Below, one piece after another: positions 11,425 to 24,210 of a DNA stretch of 64,000 bases. Position numbers and translations under genes: made by a program. The stretch covers positions 42,532,001 to 42,596,000 of the forward strand of contig OX485806.1 in assembly GCA_950295325.1 (NCBI GenBank), in the 5' to 3' direction. Below the pieces are notes generated by a model. It saw only the letters and a list, made by a program, of their open reading frames with translations, was not told where the DNA came from and searched no databases. Position 1 is the stretch's first letter; the number at the start of each line of letters is the position of its first letter. This DNA comes from Polytrichum commune (lineage: Eukaryota > Streptophyta > Polytrichopsida > Polytrichales > Polytrichaceae).

Positions 11425-12162
11425 ATGGAAAGCCCACCCAATTTCATTCCAGTAGCCTGTAGGACCCCTAAGCAGATGACTGAAATGCAAGTAAAATACA
11501 TCACATATCTGGCCTGCCAGGGGGTTCCGTTGGCGGCACCCTCTTCTGAGGCTACACAAAATTCACAAACCCTGCCCACTTTCATACAAGTGCAGCTATC
11601 TAACCTGACCACATGGCTGAATCCAAAGTCAAAAACAACACAAAGCAACCACCTTAGCCCCCCTACTTACATAGAAAGCCCACCCAATTTCATTCCAGTG
11701 GCCTGTAGGACCCCTAAGCAGATGACTGAACTGCAAGCAAAATACATCACATATCTGGCCTGCCAGGGGGTGCCGTTGGCGGCACCCTCTTCTGAGGCTA
11801 CACAAAATTCACAAACCCTGCCCACTTTCATACAAGTGCAGCTATCTAACCTGACCACATGGCTGAATCCAAAGTCAAAAACAACACAAAGCAACCACCT
11901 TAGCCCCCCTACTTACATGGAAAGCCCACCCAATTTCATTCAAGTCGCCTGTAGAGCCCCTAACCAGATGACTGAACTGCAAGTAAAATGCATCACATAT
12001 CATCACTGCCAGGGGGTGCCGTTGGCGGCACCCTCTTCTGAGGCTACACAAAATTCACAAACCCTGCCCACTTTCATACAAGTGCAGCTATCTAACCTGA
12101 CCACATGGCTGAATCCAAAGTCAAAAACAACACAAAGCAACCACCTTAGCCCCCCTACTTAC

Positions 12163-12900
12163 ATGGAAAGCCCACCCAATTTCATTCAAGTCGCCTGTAG
12201 AGCCCCTAACCAGATGACTGAACTGCAAGTAAAATGCATCACATATCTGGCCTCCCAGGGGGTGCCGTTGGCGGCACCCTCTTCTGAGGCTACACAAAAT
12301 TCACAAACCCTGCCCACTTTCATACAAGTGCAGCTATCGAACCTGACCTGATGGCTGAATCCAAAGTCAAAAACAACACAAAGCAACCACCTTAGGCCCC
12401 CTACTTACATGGAAAGCCCACCCAATTTCATTCAAGTCGCCTGGAGAGCCCCTAAGCAGATGACTGAACTGCAAGCAAAATACATCACATATCTGGCCTC
12501 CCAGGGGGTGCCGTTGGCGGCACCCTCTTCTGAGGCTACACAAAATTCACAAACCCTGCCCACTTTCATACAAGTGCAGCTATCGAACCTGACCTGATGG
12601 CTGAATCCAAAGTCAAAAACAACACAAAGCAACCACCTTAGGCCCCCTACTTACATGGAAAGCCCACCCAATTTCATTCAAGTCGCCTGTAGAGCCCCTA
12701 ACCAGATGACTGAACTGCAAGTAAAATGCATCACATATCTGGCCTCCCAGGGGGTGCCGTTGGCGGCACCCTCTTCTGAGGCTACACAAAATTCACAAAC
12801 CCTGCCCACTTTCATACAAGTGCAGCTATCGAACCTGACCTGATGGCTGAATCCAAAGTCAAAAACAACACAAAGCAACCACCTTAGGCCCCCTACTTAC
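12163..12900 (+). repeat. Run of three CTATCGAACC / TGA monomers
   Basis: The monomers at 12163, 12409 and 12655 share GGCCTCCCAGG and CTATCGAACCTGACCTGATGG. The outer two have GTAAAATGC and CTGTAGAGCC; the middle one has GCAAAATAC and CTGGAGAGCC. The pattern is a two-monomer alternation that continues as CTGGAGAGCC in the monomer at 12901. Confidence 0.85.
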
Positions 12901-13497
12901 ATGGAAAGCCCACCCAATTTCATTCAAGTCGCCTGGAGAGCCCCTAAGCAGATGACTGAACTGCAAGCAAAATACATCACATATCTGGCCTGCCAGGGGG
13001 TGCCGTTGGCGGCACCCTCTTCTGAGGCTACACAAAATTCACAAACCCTGCCCACTTTCATACAAGTGCAGCTATCTAACCTGACCACATGGCTGAATCC
13101 AAAGTCAAAAACAACACAAAGCAACCACCTTAGCCCCCCTACTTACATAGAAAGCCCACCCAATTTCATTCCAGTAGCCTGTAGGACCCCTAACCAGATG
13201 ACTGAACTGCAATCAAAATACATCACATATCTGGCCTGCCAGGGGGTCCCGTTGGCGGCACCCTCTTCTGAGGCTACACAAAATTCACAAACCCTGCCCA
13301 CTTTCATACAAGTGCAGCTATCTAACCTGACCTGATGGCTGAATCCAAAGTCAAAAACAACACAAAGCAACCACCTTAGGCCCCCTACTTACATGGAAAG
13401 CCCACCCAATTTCATTCAAGTCGCCTGTAGAGCCCCTAAGCAGATGACTGAACTGCAAGCAAAATACATCACATATCTGGCCTGCCAGGGGGTGCCT

Positions 13498-15168
13498 TTG
13501 GCGGCACCCTCTTCTGAGGCTACACAAAATTCACAAACCCTGCCCACTTTCATACAAGTGCAGCTATCTAACCTGACCACATGGCTGAATCCAAAGTCAA
13601 AAACAACACAAAGCAACCACCTTAGCCCCCCTACTTACATGGAAAGCCCACCCAATTTCATTCCAGTAGCATGTAGGACCCCTAAGCAGATGACTGAACT
13701 GCAAGCAAAATACATCACATATTTGGCCTGCCAGGGGGTGCCGTTGGCGGCACCCTCTTCTGAGGCTACACAAAATTCACAAACCCTGCCCACTTTCATA
13801 CAAGTGCAGCTATCTAACCTCACCACATGGCTGAATCCAAAGTCAAAAACAACACAAAGCAACCACCTTAGCCCCCCTACTTACATGGAAAGCCCACCCA
13901 ATTTCATTCAAGTCGCCTGGAGAGCCCCTAAGCAGATGACTGAACTGCAAGCAAAATACATCACATATCTGGCCTGCCAGGGGGTGCCGTTGGCGGCACC
14001 CTCTTCTGAGGCTACACAAAATTCACAAACCCTGCCCACTTTCATACAAGTGCAGCTATCTAACCTCACCACATGGCTGAATCCAAAGTCAAAAACAACA
14101 CAAAGCAACCACCTTAGCCCCCTACTTACATCGAAAGCCCACCCAATTTCATTCCAGTAGCCTGTAGGACCCCTAAGCAAAAGACTGAACTGCAAGCAAA
14201 ATACATCACATATTTGGCCTGCCATGGGGGTGCCGTTGGCGGCACCCTCTTCTGAGGCTACACAAAATTCACAAACCCTGCCCACTTTCATACAAGTGCA
14301 GCTATCTAACCTGACCTGATGGTTGAATCCAAAGTCAAAAACAACACAAAGCAACCACCTTAGGCCCCCTACTTACATGGAAAGCCCACCCAATTTCATT
14401 CAAGTCGCCTGTAGAGCCCTAACCAGATGACTGAACTGCAAGTAAAATGCATCACATATCTGCACTGCCAGGGGGTGCCGTTGGCGGCACCCTCTTCTGA
14501 GGCTACACAAAATTCACAAACCCTGCCCACTTTCATACAAGTGCAGCTATCTAACCTGACCTGATGGCTGAATCCAAAGTCAAAAACAACACAAAGCAAC
14601 CACCTTAGGCCCCCTACTTACATGGAAAGCCCACCCAATTTCATTCAAGTCGCCTGTAGAGCCCCTAACCAGATGACTGAACTGCAAGTAAAATGCATCA
14701 CATATCTGCACTGCCAGGGGGTGCCGTTGGCGGCACCCTCTTCTGAGGCTACACAAAATTCACAAACCCTGCCCACTTTCATACAAGTGCAGCTATCTAA
14801 CCTGACCTGATGGCTGAATCCAAAGTCAAAAACAACACAAAGCAACCACCTTAGGCCCCCTACTTACATGGAAAGCCCACCCAATTTCATTCAAGTCCCC
14901 TGTAGAGCCCCTAAGCAGATGACTGAACTGCAAGTAAAATGCATCACATATCTGGCCTGGCAGGGGGTGCCGTTGGCGGCACCCTCTTCTGAGGCTACAC
15001 AAAATTCACAAACCCTGCCCACTTTCATACAAGTGCAGCTATCTAACCTGACCTGATGGCTGAATCCAAAGTCAAAAACAACACAAAGCAACCACCTTAG
15101 GCCCCCTACTTACATGGAAAGCCCACCCAATTTCATTCAAGTCGCCTGTAGAGCCCCTAACCAGATGA
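13498..15168 (+). repeat. 1671-bp duplication, left copy
   Basis: Reads the same as 16448-18118 (offset 2950 = 12 x 246 - 2). It shares three private length changes (one C lost before the 14128 motif, one T gained in CCATGGGGG, one C lost in AGCCCTAACC) and the rare TTACATCGAAAG and GATGGTTGAATCC. The edges are 13497 (T here, G at 16447) and 15169 (T here, C at 18119). Confidence 0.93.
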
Positions 15169-15303
15169 TTGAACTGCAAGTAAAATGCATCACATATCTG
15201 CACTGCCAGGGGGTGCCGTTGGCGGCACCCTCTTCTGAGGCTACACAAAATTCACAAACCCTGCCCACTTTCATACAAGTGCAGCTATCTAACCTGACCT
15301 GAT
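14321..15303 (+). repeat. 983-bp four-monomer unit, copy 1
   Basis: Starts at GGTTGAATCC. Order: AGCCCTAACC monomer (one base short) with CTGCACTGCC and TGA; normal HC monomer with TGA; AAGTCCCCTG AW monomer with TGA; HC monomer. All four carry TGA, so this unit alone gives four stops per kilobase in the forward frame. Confidence 0.9.
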
Positions 15304-16286
15304 GGTTGAATCCAAAGTCAAAAACAACACAAAGCAACCACCTTAGGCCCCCTACTTACATGGAAAGCCCACCCAATTTCATTCAAGTCGCCTGTAGAGC
15401 CCTAACCAGATGACTGAACTGCAAGTAAAATGCATCACATATCTGCACTGCCAGGGGGTGCCGTTGGCGGCACCCTCTTCTGAGGCTACACAAAATTCAC
15501 AAACCCTGCCCACTTTCATACAAGTGCAGCTATCTAACCTGACCTGATGGCTGAATCCAAAGTCAAAAACAACACAAAGCAACCACCTTAGGCCCCCTAC
15601 TTACATGGAAAGCCCACCCAATTTCATTCAAGTCGCCTGTAGAGCCCCTAACCAGATGACTGAACTGCAAGTAAAATGCATCACATATCTGCACTGCCAG
15701 GGGGTGCCGTTGGCGGCACCCTCTTCTGAGGCTACACAAAATTCACAAACCCTGCCCACTTTCATACAAGTGCAGCTATCTAACCTGACCTGATGGCTGA
15801 ATCCAAAGTCAAAAACAACACAAAGCAACCACCTTAGGCCCCCTACTTACATGGAAAGCCCACCCAATTTCATTCAAGTCCCCTGTAGAGCCCCTAAGCA
15901 GATGACTGAACTGCAAGTAAAATGCATCACATATCTGGCCTGGCAGGGGGTGCCGTTGGCGGCACCCTCTTCTGAGGCTACACAAAATTCACAAACCCTG
16001 CCCACTTTCATACAAGTGCAGCTATCTAACCTGACCTGATGGCTGAATCCAAAGTCAAAAACAACACAAAGCAACCACCTTAGGCCCCCTACTTACATGG
16101 AAAGCCCACCCAATTTCATTCAAGTCGCCTGTAGAGCCCCTAACCAGATGACTGAACTGCAAGTAAAATGCATCACATATCTGCACTGCCAGGGGGTGCC
16201 GTTGGCGGCACCCTCTTCTGAGGCTACACAAAATTCACAAACCCTGCCCACTTTCATACAAGTGCAGCTATCTAACCTGACCACAT
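15304..16286 (+). repeat. 983-bp four-monomer unit, copy 2
   Basis: Direct tandem copy of 14321-15303, again starting at GGTTGAATCC and again with the one-base-short AGCCCTAACC monomer. A third copy begins at 17271 inside the larger duplication. The last monomer here (from 16097) has CCACATGG, not CCTGATGG. Confidence 0.9.
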
Positions 16287-16447
16287 GGCTGAATCCAAAG
16301 TCAAAAACAACACAAAGCAACCACCTTAGCCCCCCTACTTACATGGAAAGCCCACCCAATTTCATTCAAGTCGCCTGTAGAGCCCCTAACCAGATGACTG
16401 AACTGCAAGTAAAATGCATCACATATCTGGCCTGCCAGGGGGTGCCG

Positions 16448-18118
16448 TTGGCGGCACCCTCTTCTGAGGCTACACAAAATTCACAAACCCTGCCCACTTT
16501 CATACAAGTGCAGCTATCTAACCTGACCACATGGCTGAATCCAAAGTCAAAAACAACACAAAGCAACCACCTTAGCCCCCCTACTTACATGGAAAGCCCA
16601 CCCAATTTCATTCCAGTAGCATGTAGGACCCCTAAGCAGATGACTGAACTGCAAGCAAAATACATCACATATTTGGCCTGCCAGGGGGTGCCGTTGGCGG
16701 CACCCTCTTCTGAGGCTACACAAAATTCACAAACCCTGCCCACTTTCATACAAGTGCAGCTATCTAACCTCACCACATGGCTGAATCCAAAGTCAAAAAC
16801 AACACAAAGCAACCACCTTAGCCCCCCTACTTACATGGAAAGCCCACCCAATTTCATTCAAGTCGCCTGGAGAGCCCCTAAGCAGATGACTGAACTGCAA
16901 GCAAAATACATCACATATCTGGCCTGCCAGGGGGTGCCGTTGGCGGCACCCTCTTCTGAGGCTACACAAAATTCACAAACCCTGCCCACTTTCATACAAG
17001 TGCAGCTATCTAACCTCACCACATGGCTGAATCCAAAGTCAAAAACAACACAAAGCAACCACCTTAGCCCCCTACTTACATCGAAAGCCCACCCAATTTC
17101 ATTCCAGTAGCCTGTAGGACCCCTAAGCAAAAGACTGAACTGCAAGCAAAATACATCACATATTTGGCCTGCCATGGGGGTGCCGTTGGCGGCACCCTCT
17201 TCTGAGGCTACACAAAATTCACAAACCCTGCCCACTTTCATACAAGTGCAGCTATCTAACCTGACCTGATGGTTGAATCCAAAGTCAAAAACAACACAAA
17301 GCAACCACCTTAGGCCCCCTACTTACATGGAAAGCCCACCCAATTTCATTCAAGTCGCCTGTAGAGCCCTAACCAGATGACTGAACTGCAAGTAAAATGC
17401 ATCACATATCTGCACTGCCAGGGGGTGCCGTTGGCGGCACCCTCTTCTGAGGCTACACAAAATTCACAAACCCTGCCCACTTTCATACAAGTGCAGCTAT
17501 CTAACCTGACCTGATGGCTGAATCCAAAGTCAAAAACAACACAAAGCAACCACCTTAGGCCCCCTACTTACATGGAAAGCCCACCCAATTTCATTCAAGT
17601 CGCCTGTAGAGCCCCTAACCAGATGACTGAACTGCAAGTAAAATGCATCACATATCTGCACTGCCAGGGGGTGCCGTTGGCGGCACCCTCTTCTGAGGCT
17701 ACACAAAATTCACAAACCCTGCCCACTTTCATACAAGTGCAGCTATCTAACCTGACCTGATGGCTGAATCCAAAGTCAAAAACAACACAAAGCAACCACC
17801 TTAGGCCCCCTACTTACATGGAAAGCCCACCCAATTTCATTCAAGTCCCCTGTAGAGCCCCTAAGCAGATGACTGAACTGCAAGTAAAATGCATCACATA
17901 TCTGGCCTGGCAGGGGGTGCCGTTGGCGGCACCCTCTTCTGAGGCTACACAAAATTCACAAACCCTGCCCACTTTCATACAAGTGCAGCTATCTAACCTG
18001 ACCTGATGGCTGAATCCAAAGTCAAAAACAACACAAAGCAACCACCTTAGGCCCCCTACTTACATGGAAAGCCCACCCAATTTCATTCAAGTCGCCTGTA
18101 GAGCCCCTAACCAGATGA
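16448..18118 (+). repeat. 1671-bp duplication, right copy
   Basis: Partner of 13498-15168. The two length losses between the copies come from this block and from the 983-bp unit that lies between them. Confidence 0.93.
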
Positions 18119-20031
18119 CTGAACTGCAAGTAAAATGCATCACATATCTGCACTGCCAGGGGGTGCCGTTGGCGGCACCCTCTTCTGAGGCTACACAAAA
18201 TTCACAAACCCTGCCCACTTTCATACAAGTGCAGCTATCTAACCTGACCACATGGCTGAATCCAAAGTCAAAAACAACACAAAGCAACCACCTTAGCCCC
18301 CCTACTTACATGGAAAGCCCACCCAATTTCATTCAAGTCGCCTGTAGAGCCCCTAACCAGATGACTGAACTGCAAGTAAAATGCATCACATATCTGGCCT
18401 GCCAGGGGGTGCCGTTGGCGGCACCCTCTTCTGAGGCTACACAAAATTCACAAACCCTGCCCACTTTCATACAAGTGCAGCTATCTAACCTGACCACATG
18501 GCTGAATCCAAAGTCAAAAACAACACAAAGCAACCACCTTAGGCCCCCTACTTACATGGAAAGCCCACCCAATTTCATTCCAGTAGCCTGTAGGACCCCT
18601 AAGCAGATGACTGAACTGCAAGTAAAATCCATCACATATCTGGCCTGCTAGGGGGTGCCGTTGGCGGCACCCTCTTCTGAGGCTACACAAAATTCACAAA
18701 CCCTGCCCACTTTCATACAAGTTCAGCTATCTAACCTGACCTGATGGCTGAATCCAAAGTCAAAAACAACACAAAGCAACCACCTTAGCCCCCCTACTTA
18801 CATGGAAAGCCCACCCAATTTCATTCAAGTCGCCTGTAGAGCCCCTAACCAGATGACTGAACTGCAAGTAAAATGCATCACATATCTGCACTGCCAGGGG
18901 GTGCCGTTGGCGGCACCCTCTTCTGAGGCTACACAAAATTCACAAACCCTGCCCACTTTCATACAAGTGCAGCTATCTCACCTGACCACATGGCTGAATC
19001 CAAAGTCAAAAACAACACAAAGCAACCACCTTAGGCCCCCTACTTACATGGAAAGCCCACCCAATTTCATTCCAGTGGCCTGTAGGACCCCTAAGCAGAT
19101 GACTGAACTGCAAGCAAAATACATCACATATCTGGCCTGCCAGGGGGTGCCGTTGGCGGCACCCTCTTCTGAGGCTACACAAAATTCACAAACCCTGCCC
19201 ACTTTCATACAAGTGCAGCTATCTCACCTGACCACATGGCTGAATCCAAAGTCAAAAACAACACAAAGCAACCACCTTAGGCCCCCTACTTACATGGAAA
19301 GCCCACCCAATTTCATTCCAGTGGCCTGTAGGACCCCTAAGCAGATGACTGAACTGCAAGCAAAATACATCACATATCTGGCCTGCCAGGGGGTGCCGTT
19401 GGCGGCACCCTCTTCTGAGGCTACACAAAATTCAGAAACCCTGCCCACTTTCATACAAGTGCAGCTATCTAACCTGACCACATGGCTGAATCCAAAGTCA
19501 AAAACAACACAAAGCAACCACCTTAGCCCCCCTACTTACATGGAAAGCCCACCCAATTTCATTCAAGTCGCCTGTAGAGCCCCTAACCAGATGACTGAAC
19601 TGGAAGTAAAATGCATCACATATCTGGCCTGCCAGGGGGTGCCGTTGGCGGCACCCTCTTCTGAGGCTACACAAAATTCACAAACCCTGCCCACTTTCAT
19701 ACAAGTGCAGCTATCTAACCTGACCACATGGCTGAATCCAAAGTCAAAAACAACACAAAGCAACCACCTTAGGCCCCCTACTTACATGGAAAGCCCACCC
19801 AATTTCATTCAAGTCGCCTGTAGAGCCCCTAACCAGATGACTGAACTGGAAGTAAAATGCATCACATATCTGGCCTGCCAGGGGGTGCCGTTGGCGGCAC
19901 CCTCTTCTGAGGCTACACAAAATTCACAAACCCTGCCCACTTTCATACAAGTGCAGCTATCTAACCTGACCACATGGCTGAATCCAAAGTCAAAAACAAC
20001 ACAAAGCAACCACCTTAGGCCCCCTACTTAC

Positions 20032-20276
20032 ATGGAAAGCCCACCCAATTTCATTCAAGTCGCCTGTAGAGCCCCTAACCAGATGACTGAACTGCAAATA
20101 AAAAAAATCACATATCTGCACTGCCAGGGGGTTCCGTTGGCGGCACCCTCTTCTGAGGCTAAACAAAATTCACAAACCCAGCCCACTTTCATACAAGTGC
20201 AGCTATCTAACCTGACCACATGGCTGAATCCAAAGTCAAAACAACCCAAAGCAACCACCTTAGGCCCCCTACTTAC
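20032..20276 (+). repeat. E-type divergent monomer (245 bp)
   Basis: Carries CTGCAAATAAAAAAAATC in place of CTGCAAGTAAAATGCATC, plus GCTAAACAAAATTC, AACCCAGCCCACT and GTCAAAACAACCC (one A lost, C for A). This is the most diverged common monomer type. The AAATAAAAAAAA run contains an AATAAA hexamer by chance or otherwise. It still has GGCGGCACC, unlike later E-type copies. Confidence 0.88.
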
Positions 20277-22243
20277 ATGGAAAGCCCACCCAATTTCATT
20301 CAAGTCGCCTGTAGAGCCCCTAACCAGATGACTGAACTGCAAGTAAAATGCATCACATATCTGGCCTGCCAGGGGGTGCCGTTGGCGGCACCCTCTTCTG
20401 AGGCTACACAAAATTCACAAACCCTGCCCACTTTCATACAAGTGCAGCTATCTAACCTGACCACATGGCTGAATCCAAAGTCAAAAACAACACAAAGCAA
20501 CCACCTTAGGCCCCCTACTTACATGGAAAGCCCACCCAATTTCATTCAAGTCGCATGTAGAGCCCTTAACCAGATGACTGAACTGCAAGGAAAATGCATC
20601 ACATATCTGGCCTGCCAGGGGGTGCCGTTGGCGGCACCCTCTTCTGAGGCTACACAAAATTCACAAACCCTGCCCACTTTCATACAAGTGCAGCTATCTC
20701 ACCTGACCACATGGCTGAATCCAAAGTCAAAAACAACACAAAGCAACCACCTTAGGCCCCCTACTTACATGGAAAGCCCACCCAATTTCATTCCAGTTGC
20801 CTGTAGGACCCCTAACCAGATGACTGAACTGCAAGCAAAATACATCACATATCTGGCCTGGCAGGGGGTGCCGTTGGCGGCACCCTCTTCTGAGGCTACA
20901 CAAAATTCACAAACCCTGCCCACTTTCATACAAGTGCAGCTATCTAACCTGACCTGATGGCTGAATCCAAAGTCAAAAACAACACAAAGCAACCACCTTA
21001 GGCCCCCTACTTACATGGAAAGCCACCCAATTTCATTCAAGTCGCCTGTAGAGCCCCTAACCAGATGACTGAACTGCAAGCAAAATACATCACATATCTG
21101 GCCTGCTAGGGGGTGCCGTTGGCGGCACCCTCTTCTGAGGCTACACAAAATTCACAAACCCTGCGCACTTTCATACAAGTGCAGCCATCTAACCTGACCT
21201 GATGGCTGAATCCAAAGTCAAAAACAACACAAAGCAACCACCTTAGGCCCCCTACTTACATGGAAAGCCCACCCAATTTCATTCCAGTAGCCTGTAGGAC
21301 CCCTAACCAGATGACTGAACTGCAAGCAAAATACATCACATATCTGGCACGGCAGGGGGTGCCGTTGGCGGCACCCTCTTCTGAGGCTACACAAAATTCA
21401 CAAACCCTGCCCACTTTCATACAAGTGCAGCTATCTCACCTGACCACATGGCTGAATCCAAAGTCAAAAACAACACAAAGCAACCACCTTAGCCCCCCTA
21501 CTTACATGGAAAGCCCACCCAATTTCATTCCAGTGGCCTGTAGGACCCCTAAGCAGATGACTGAACTGCAAGCAAAATACATCACATATCTGGCCTGCCA
21601 GGGGGTGCCGTTGGCGGCACCCTCTTCTGAGGCTACACAAAATTCAGAAACCCTGCCCACTTTCATACAAGTGCAGCTATCTAACCTGACCACATGGCTG
21701 AATCCAAAGTCAAAAACAACACAATGCAACCCCCTTAGGCCCCCTACTTACATGGAAAGCCCACCCAATTTCATTCAAGTCGCCTGTAGAGCCCCTAACC
21801 AGATGACTGAACTGCAAGCAAAATACATCACATATCTGGCCTGCTAGGGGGTGCCGTTGGCGGCACCCTCTTCTGAGGCTACACAAAATTCACAAACCCT
21901 GCGCACTTTCATACAAGTGCAGCCATCTAACCTGACCTGATGGCTGAATCCAAAGTCAAAAACAACACAAAGCAACCACCTTAGGCCCCCTACTTACATG
22001 GAAAGCCCACCCAATTTCATTCAAGTCGCCTGTAGGGCCCCTAAGCAGATGACTGAACTGCAAGTAAAATGCATCACATATCTGGCCTGCCAGGGGGTGC
22101 CGTTGGCGGCACCCTCTTCTGAGGCTACACAAAATTCACAAACCCTGCCCACTTTCATACAAGTGCAGCTATCTAACCTGACCACATGGCTGAATCCAAA
22201 GTCAAAAACAACACAAAGCAACCACCTTAGGCCCCCTACTTAC

Positions 22244-22488
22244 ATGGAAAGCCCACCCAATTTCATTCAAGTCGCCTGTAGAGCCCCTAACCAGATGACT
22301 GAACTGCAAATAAAAAAAATCACATATCTGCACTGCCAGGGGGTTCCGTTGGAGGCACCCTCTTCTGAGGCTAAACAAAATTCACAAACCCAGCCCACTT
22401 TCATACAAGTGCAGCTATCTAACCTGACCACATGGCTGAATCCAAAGTCAAAACAACCCAAAGCAACCACCTTAGGCCCCCTACTTAC
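22244..22488 (+). repeat. E-type divergent monomer (245 bp)
   Basis: Same AAATAAAAAAAATC, GCTAAACAAAA, CCCAGCCC and GTCAAAACAACCC marks as at 20032, now with GGAGGCACC. The hairpin stem is broken at two positions in this form (GGTTCCG against AGGCACC). Confidence 0.88.
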
Positions 22489-24210
22489 ATGGAAAGCCCA
22501 CCCAATTTCATTCAAGTCGCCTGTAGAGCCCCTAACCAGATGACTGAACTGCAAGTAAAATGCATCACATATCTGGCCTGCCAGGGGGTGCCGTTGGCGG
22601 CACCCTCTTCTGAGGCTACACAAAATTCACAAACCCTGCCCACTTTCATACAAGTGCAGCTATCTAACCTGACCACATGGTTGAATCCAAAGTCAAAAAC
22701 AACACAAAGCAACCACCTTAGGCCCCCTACTTACATGGAAAGCCCACCCAATTTCATTCAAGTCGCCTGTAGAGCCCCTAAGCAGATGACTGAACTGCAA
22801 GTAAAATGCATCACATATCTGGCCTGCCAGGGGGTGCCGTTGGCGGCACCCTCTTCTGAGGCTACACAAAATTCAGAAACCCTGCCCACTTTCATACAAG
22901 TGCAGCTATCTAACCTGACCACATGGCTGAATCCAAAGTCAAAAACAACACAATGCAACCCCCTTAGGCCCCCTACTTACATGGAAAGCCCACCCAATTT
23001 CATTCAAGTCGCCTGTAGAGCCCCTAACCAGATGACTGAACTGCAAGCAAAATACATCACATATCTGGCCTGCCAGGGGGTGCCGTTGGCGGCACCCTCT
23101 TCTGAGGCTACACAAAATTCACAAACCCTGCGCACTTTCATACAAGTGCAGCTATCTAACCTGACCTGATGGCTGAATCCAAAGTCAAAAACAACACAAA
23201 GCAACCACCTTAGGCCCCCTACTTACATGGAAAGCCCACCCAATTTCATTCAAGTCGCCTGTAGGGCCCCTAAGCAGATGACTGAACTGCAAGTAAAATG
23301 CATCACATATCTGCACTGCCAGGGGGTGCCGTTGGCGGCACCCTCTTCTGAGGCTACACAAAATTCACAAACCCTGGCCACTTTCATACAAGTGCAGCTA
23401 TCTCACCTGACCACATGGCTGAATCCAAAGTCAAAAACAACACAAAGCAACCACCTTAGGCCCCCTACTTACATGGAAAGCCCACCCAATTTCATTCCAG
23501 TCGCCTGTAGGACCCCTAACCAGATGACTGAACTGCAAGCAAAATACATCACATATCTGGCACGGCAGGGGGTGCCGTTGGCGGCACCCTCTTCTGAGGC
23601 TACACAAAATTCACAAACCCTGTCCACTTTCATACAAGTGCAGCTATCTCACCTGACCACATGGCTGAATCCAAAGTCAAAAACAACACAAAGCAACCAC
23701 CTTAGCCCCCCTACTTACATGGAAAGCCCACCCAATTTCATTCCAGTGGCCTGTAGGACCCCTAAGCAGATGACTGAACTGCAAGCAAAATACATCACAT
23801 ATCTGGCCTGCCAGGGGGTGCCGTTGGCGGCACCCTCTTCTGAGGCTACACAAAATTCAGAAACCCTGCCCACTTTCATACAAGTGCAGCTATCTAACCT
23901 GACCACATGGCTGAATCCAAAGTCAAAAACAACACAATGCAACCCCCTTAGGCCCCCTACTTACATGGAAAGCCCACCCAATTTCATTCAAGTCGCCTGT
24001 AGAGCCCCTAACCAGATGACTGAACTGCAAGCAAAATACATCACATATCTGGCCTGCCAGGGGGTGCCGTTGGCGGCACCCTCTTCTGAGGCTACACAAA
24101 ATTCACAAACCCTGCCCACTTTCATACAAGTGCAGCTATCTCACCTGACCACATGGCTGAATCCAAAGTCAAAAACAACACAAAGCAACCACCTTAGGCC
24201 CCCTACTTAC

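Larger units (their letters stand above)
1..12162 (+). repeat. Zone 1: left array segment with no length changes
   Basis: About 49 monomers lie in exact 246-bp register, with no insertion or deletion that I could find. The zone is marked by the CAGAGGG hairpin variant, TACAGCACAT, CTTGTCCACT, CAAAGGAACC, and the rare CATTCGCGTAGCC and CACGCAAAATGC variants. TGA-bearing monomers are sparse (near 48, 1773, 4725, 5955, 9645, 10137, 12351). The CTATCTCACC variant, common to the right of 18.9 kb, is absent. The segment is built from overlapping block duplications of 1, 4, 5 and 7 monomers, listed separately. Confidence 0.85.
12163..18801 (+). repeat. Zone 2: TGA-rich segment
   Basis: About 27 monomers, of which more than half carry CTGACCTGATGG. 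Private marks include GGCCTCCCAGG with CTATCGAACC (12.2-12.9 kb), GCCTGGAGAGCC, TTACATCGAAAG, CCATGGGGGTG (a one-base gain) and CTGATGGTTGAATCC. The first length changes of the window appear here, all single bases. Confidence 0.85.

Noticed and set aside
20096-20110. Polyadenylation signal (AATAAA) in E-type monomers
   Set aside because: It arises inside an A-rich run in a satellite unit, with no gene upstream. I note it only as a mark of the lineage.
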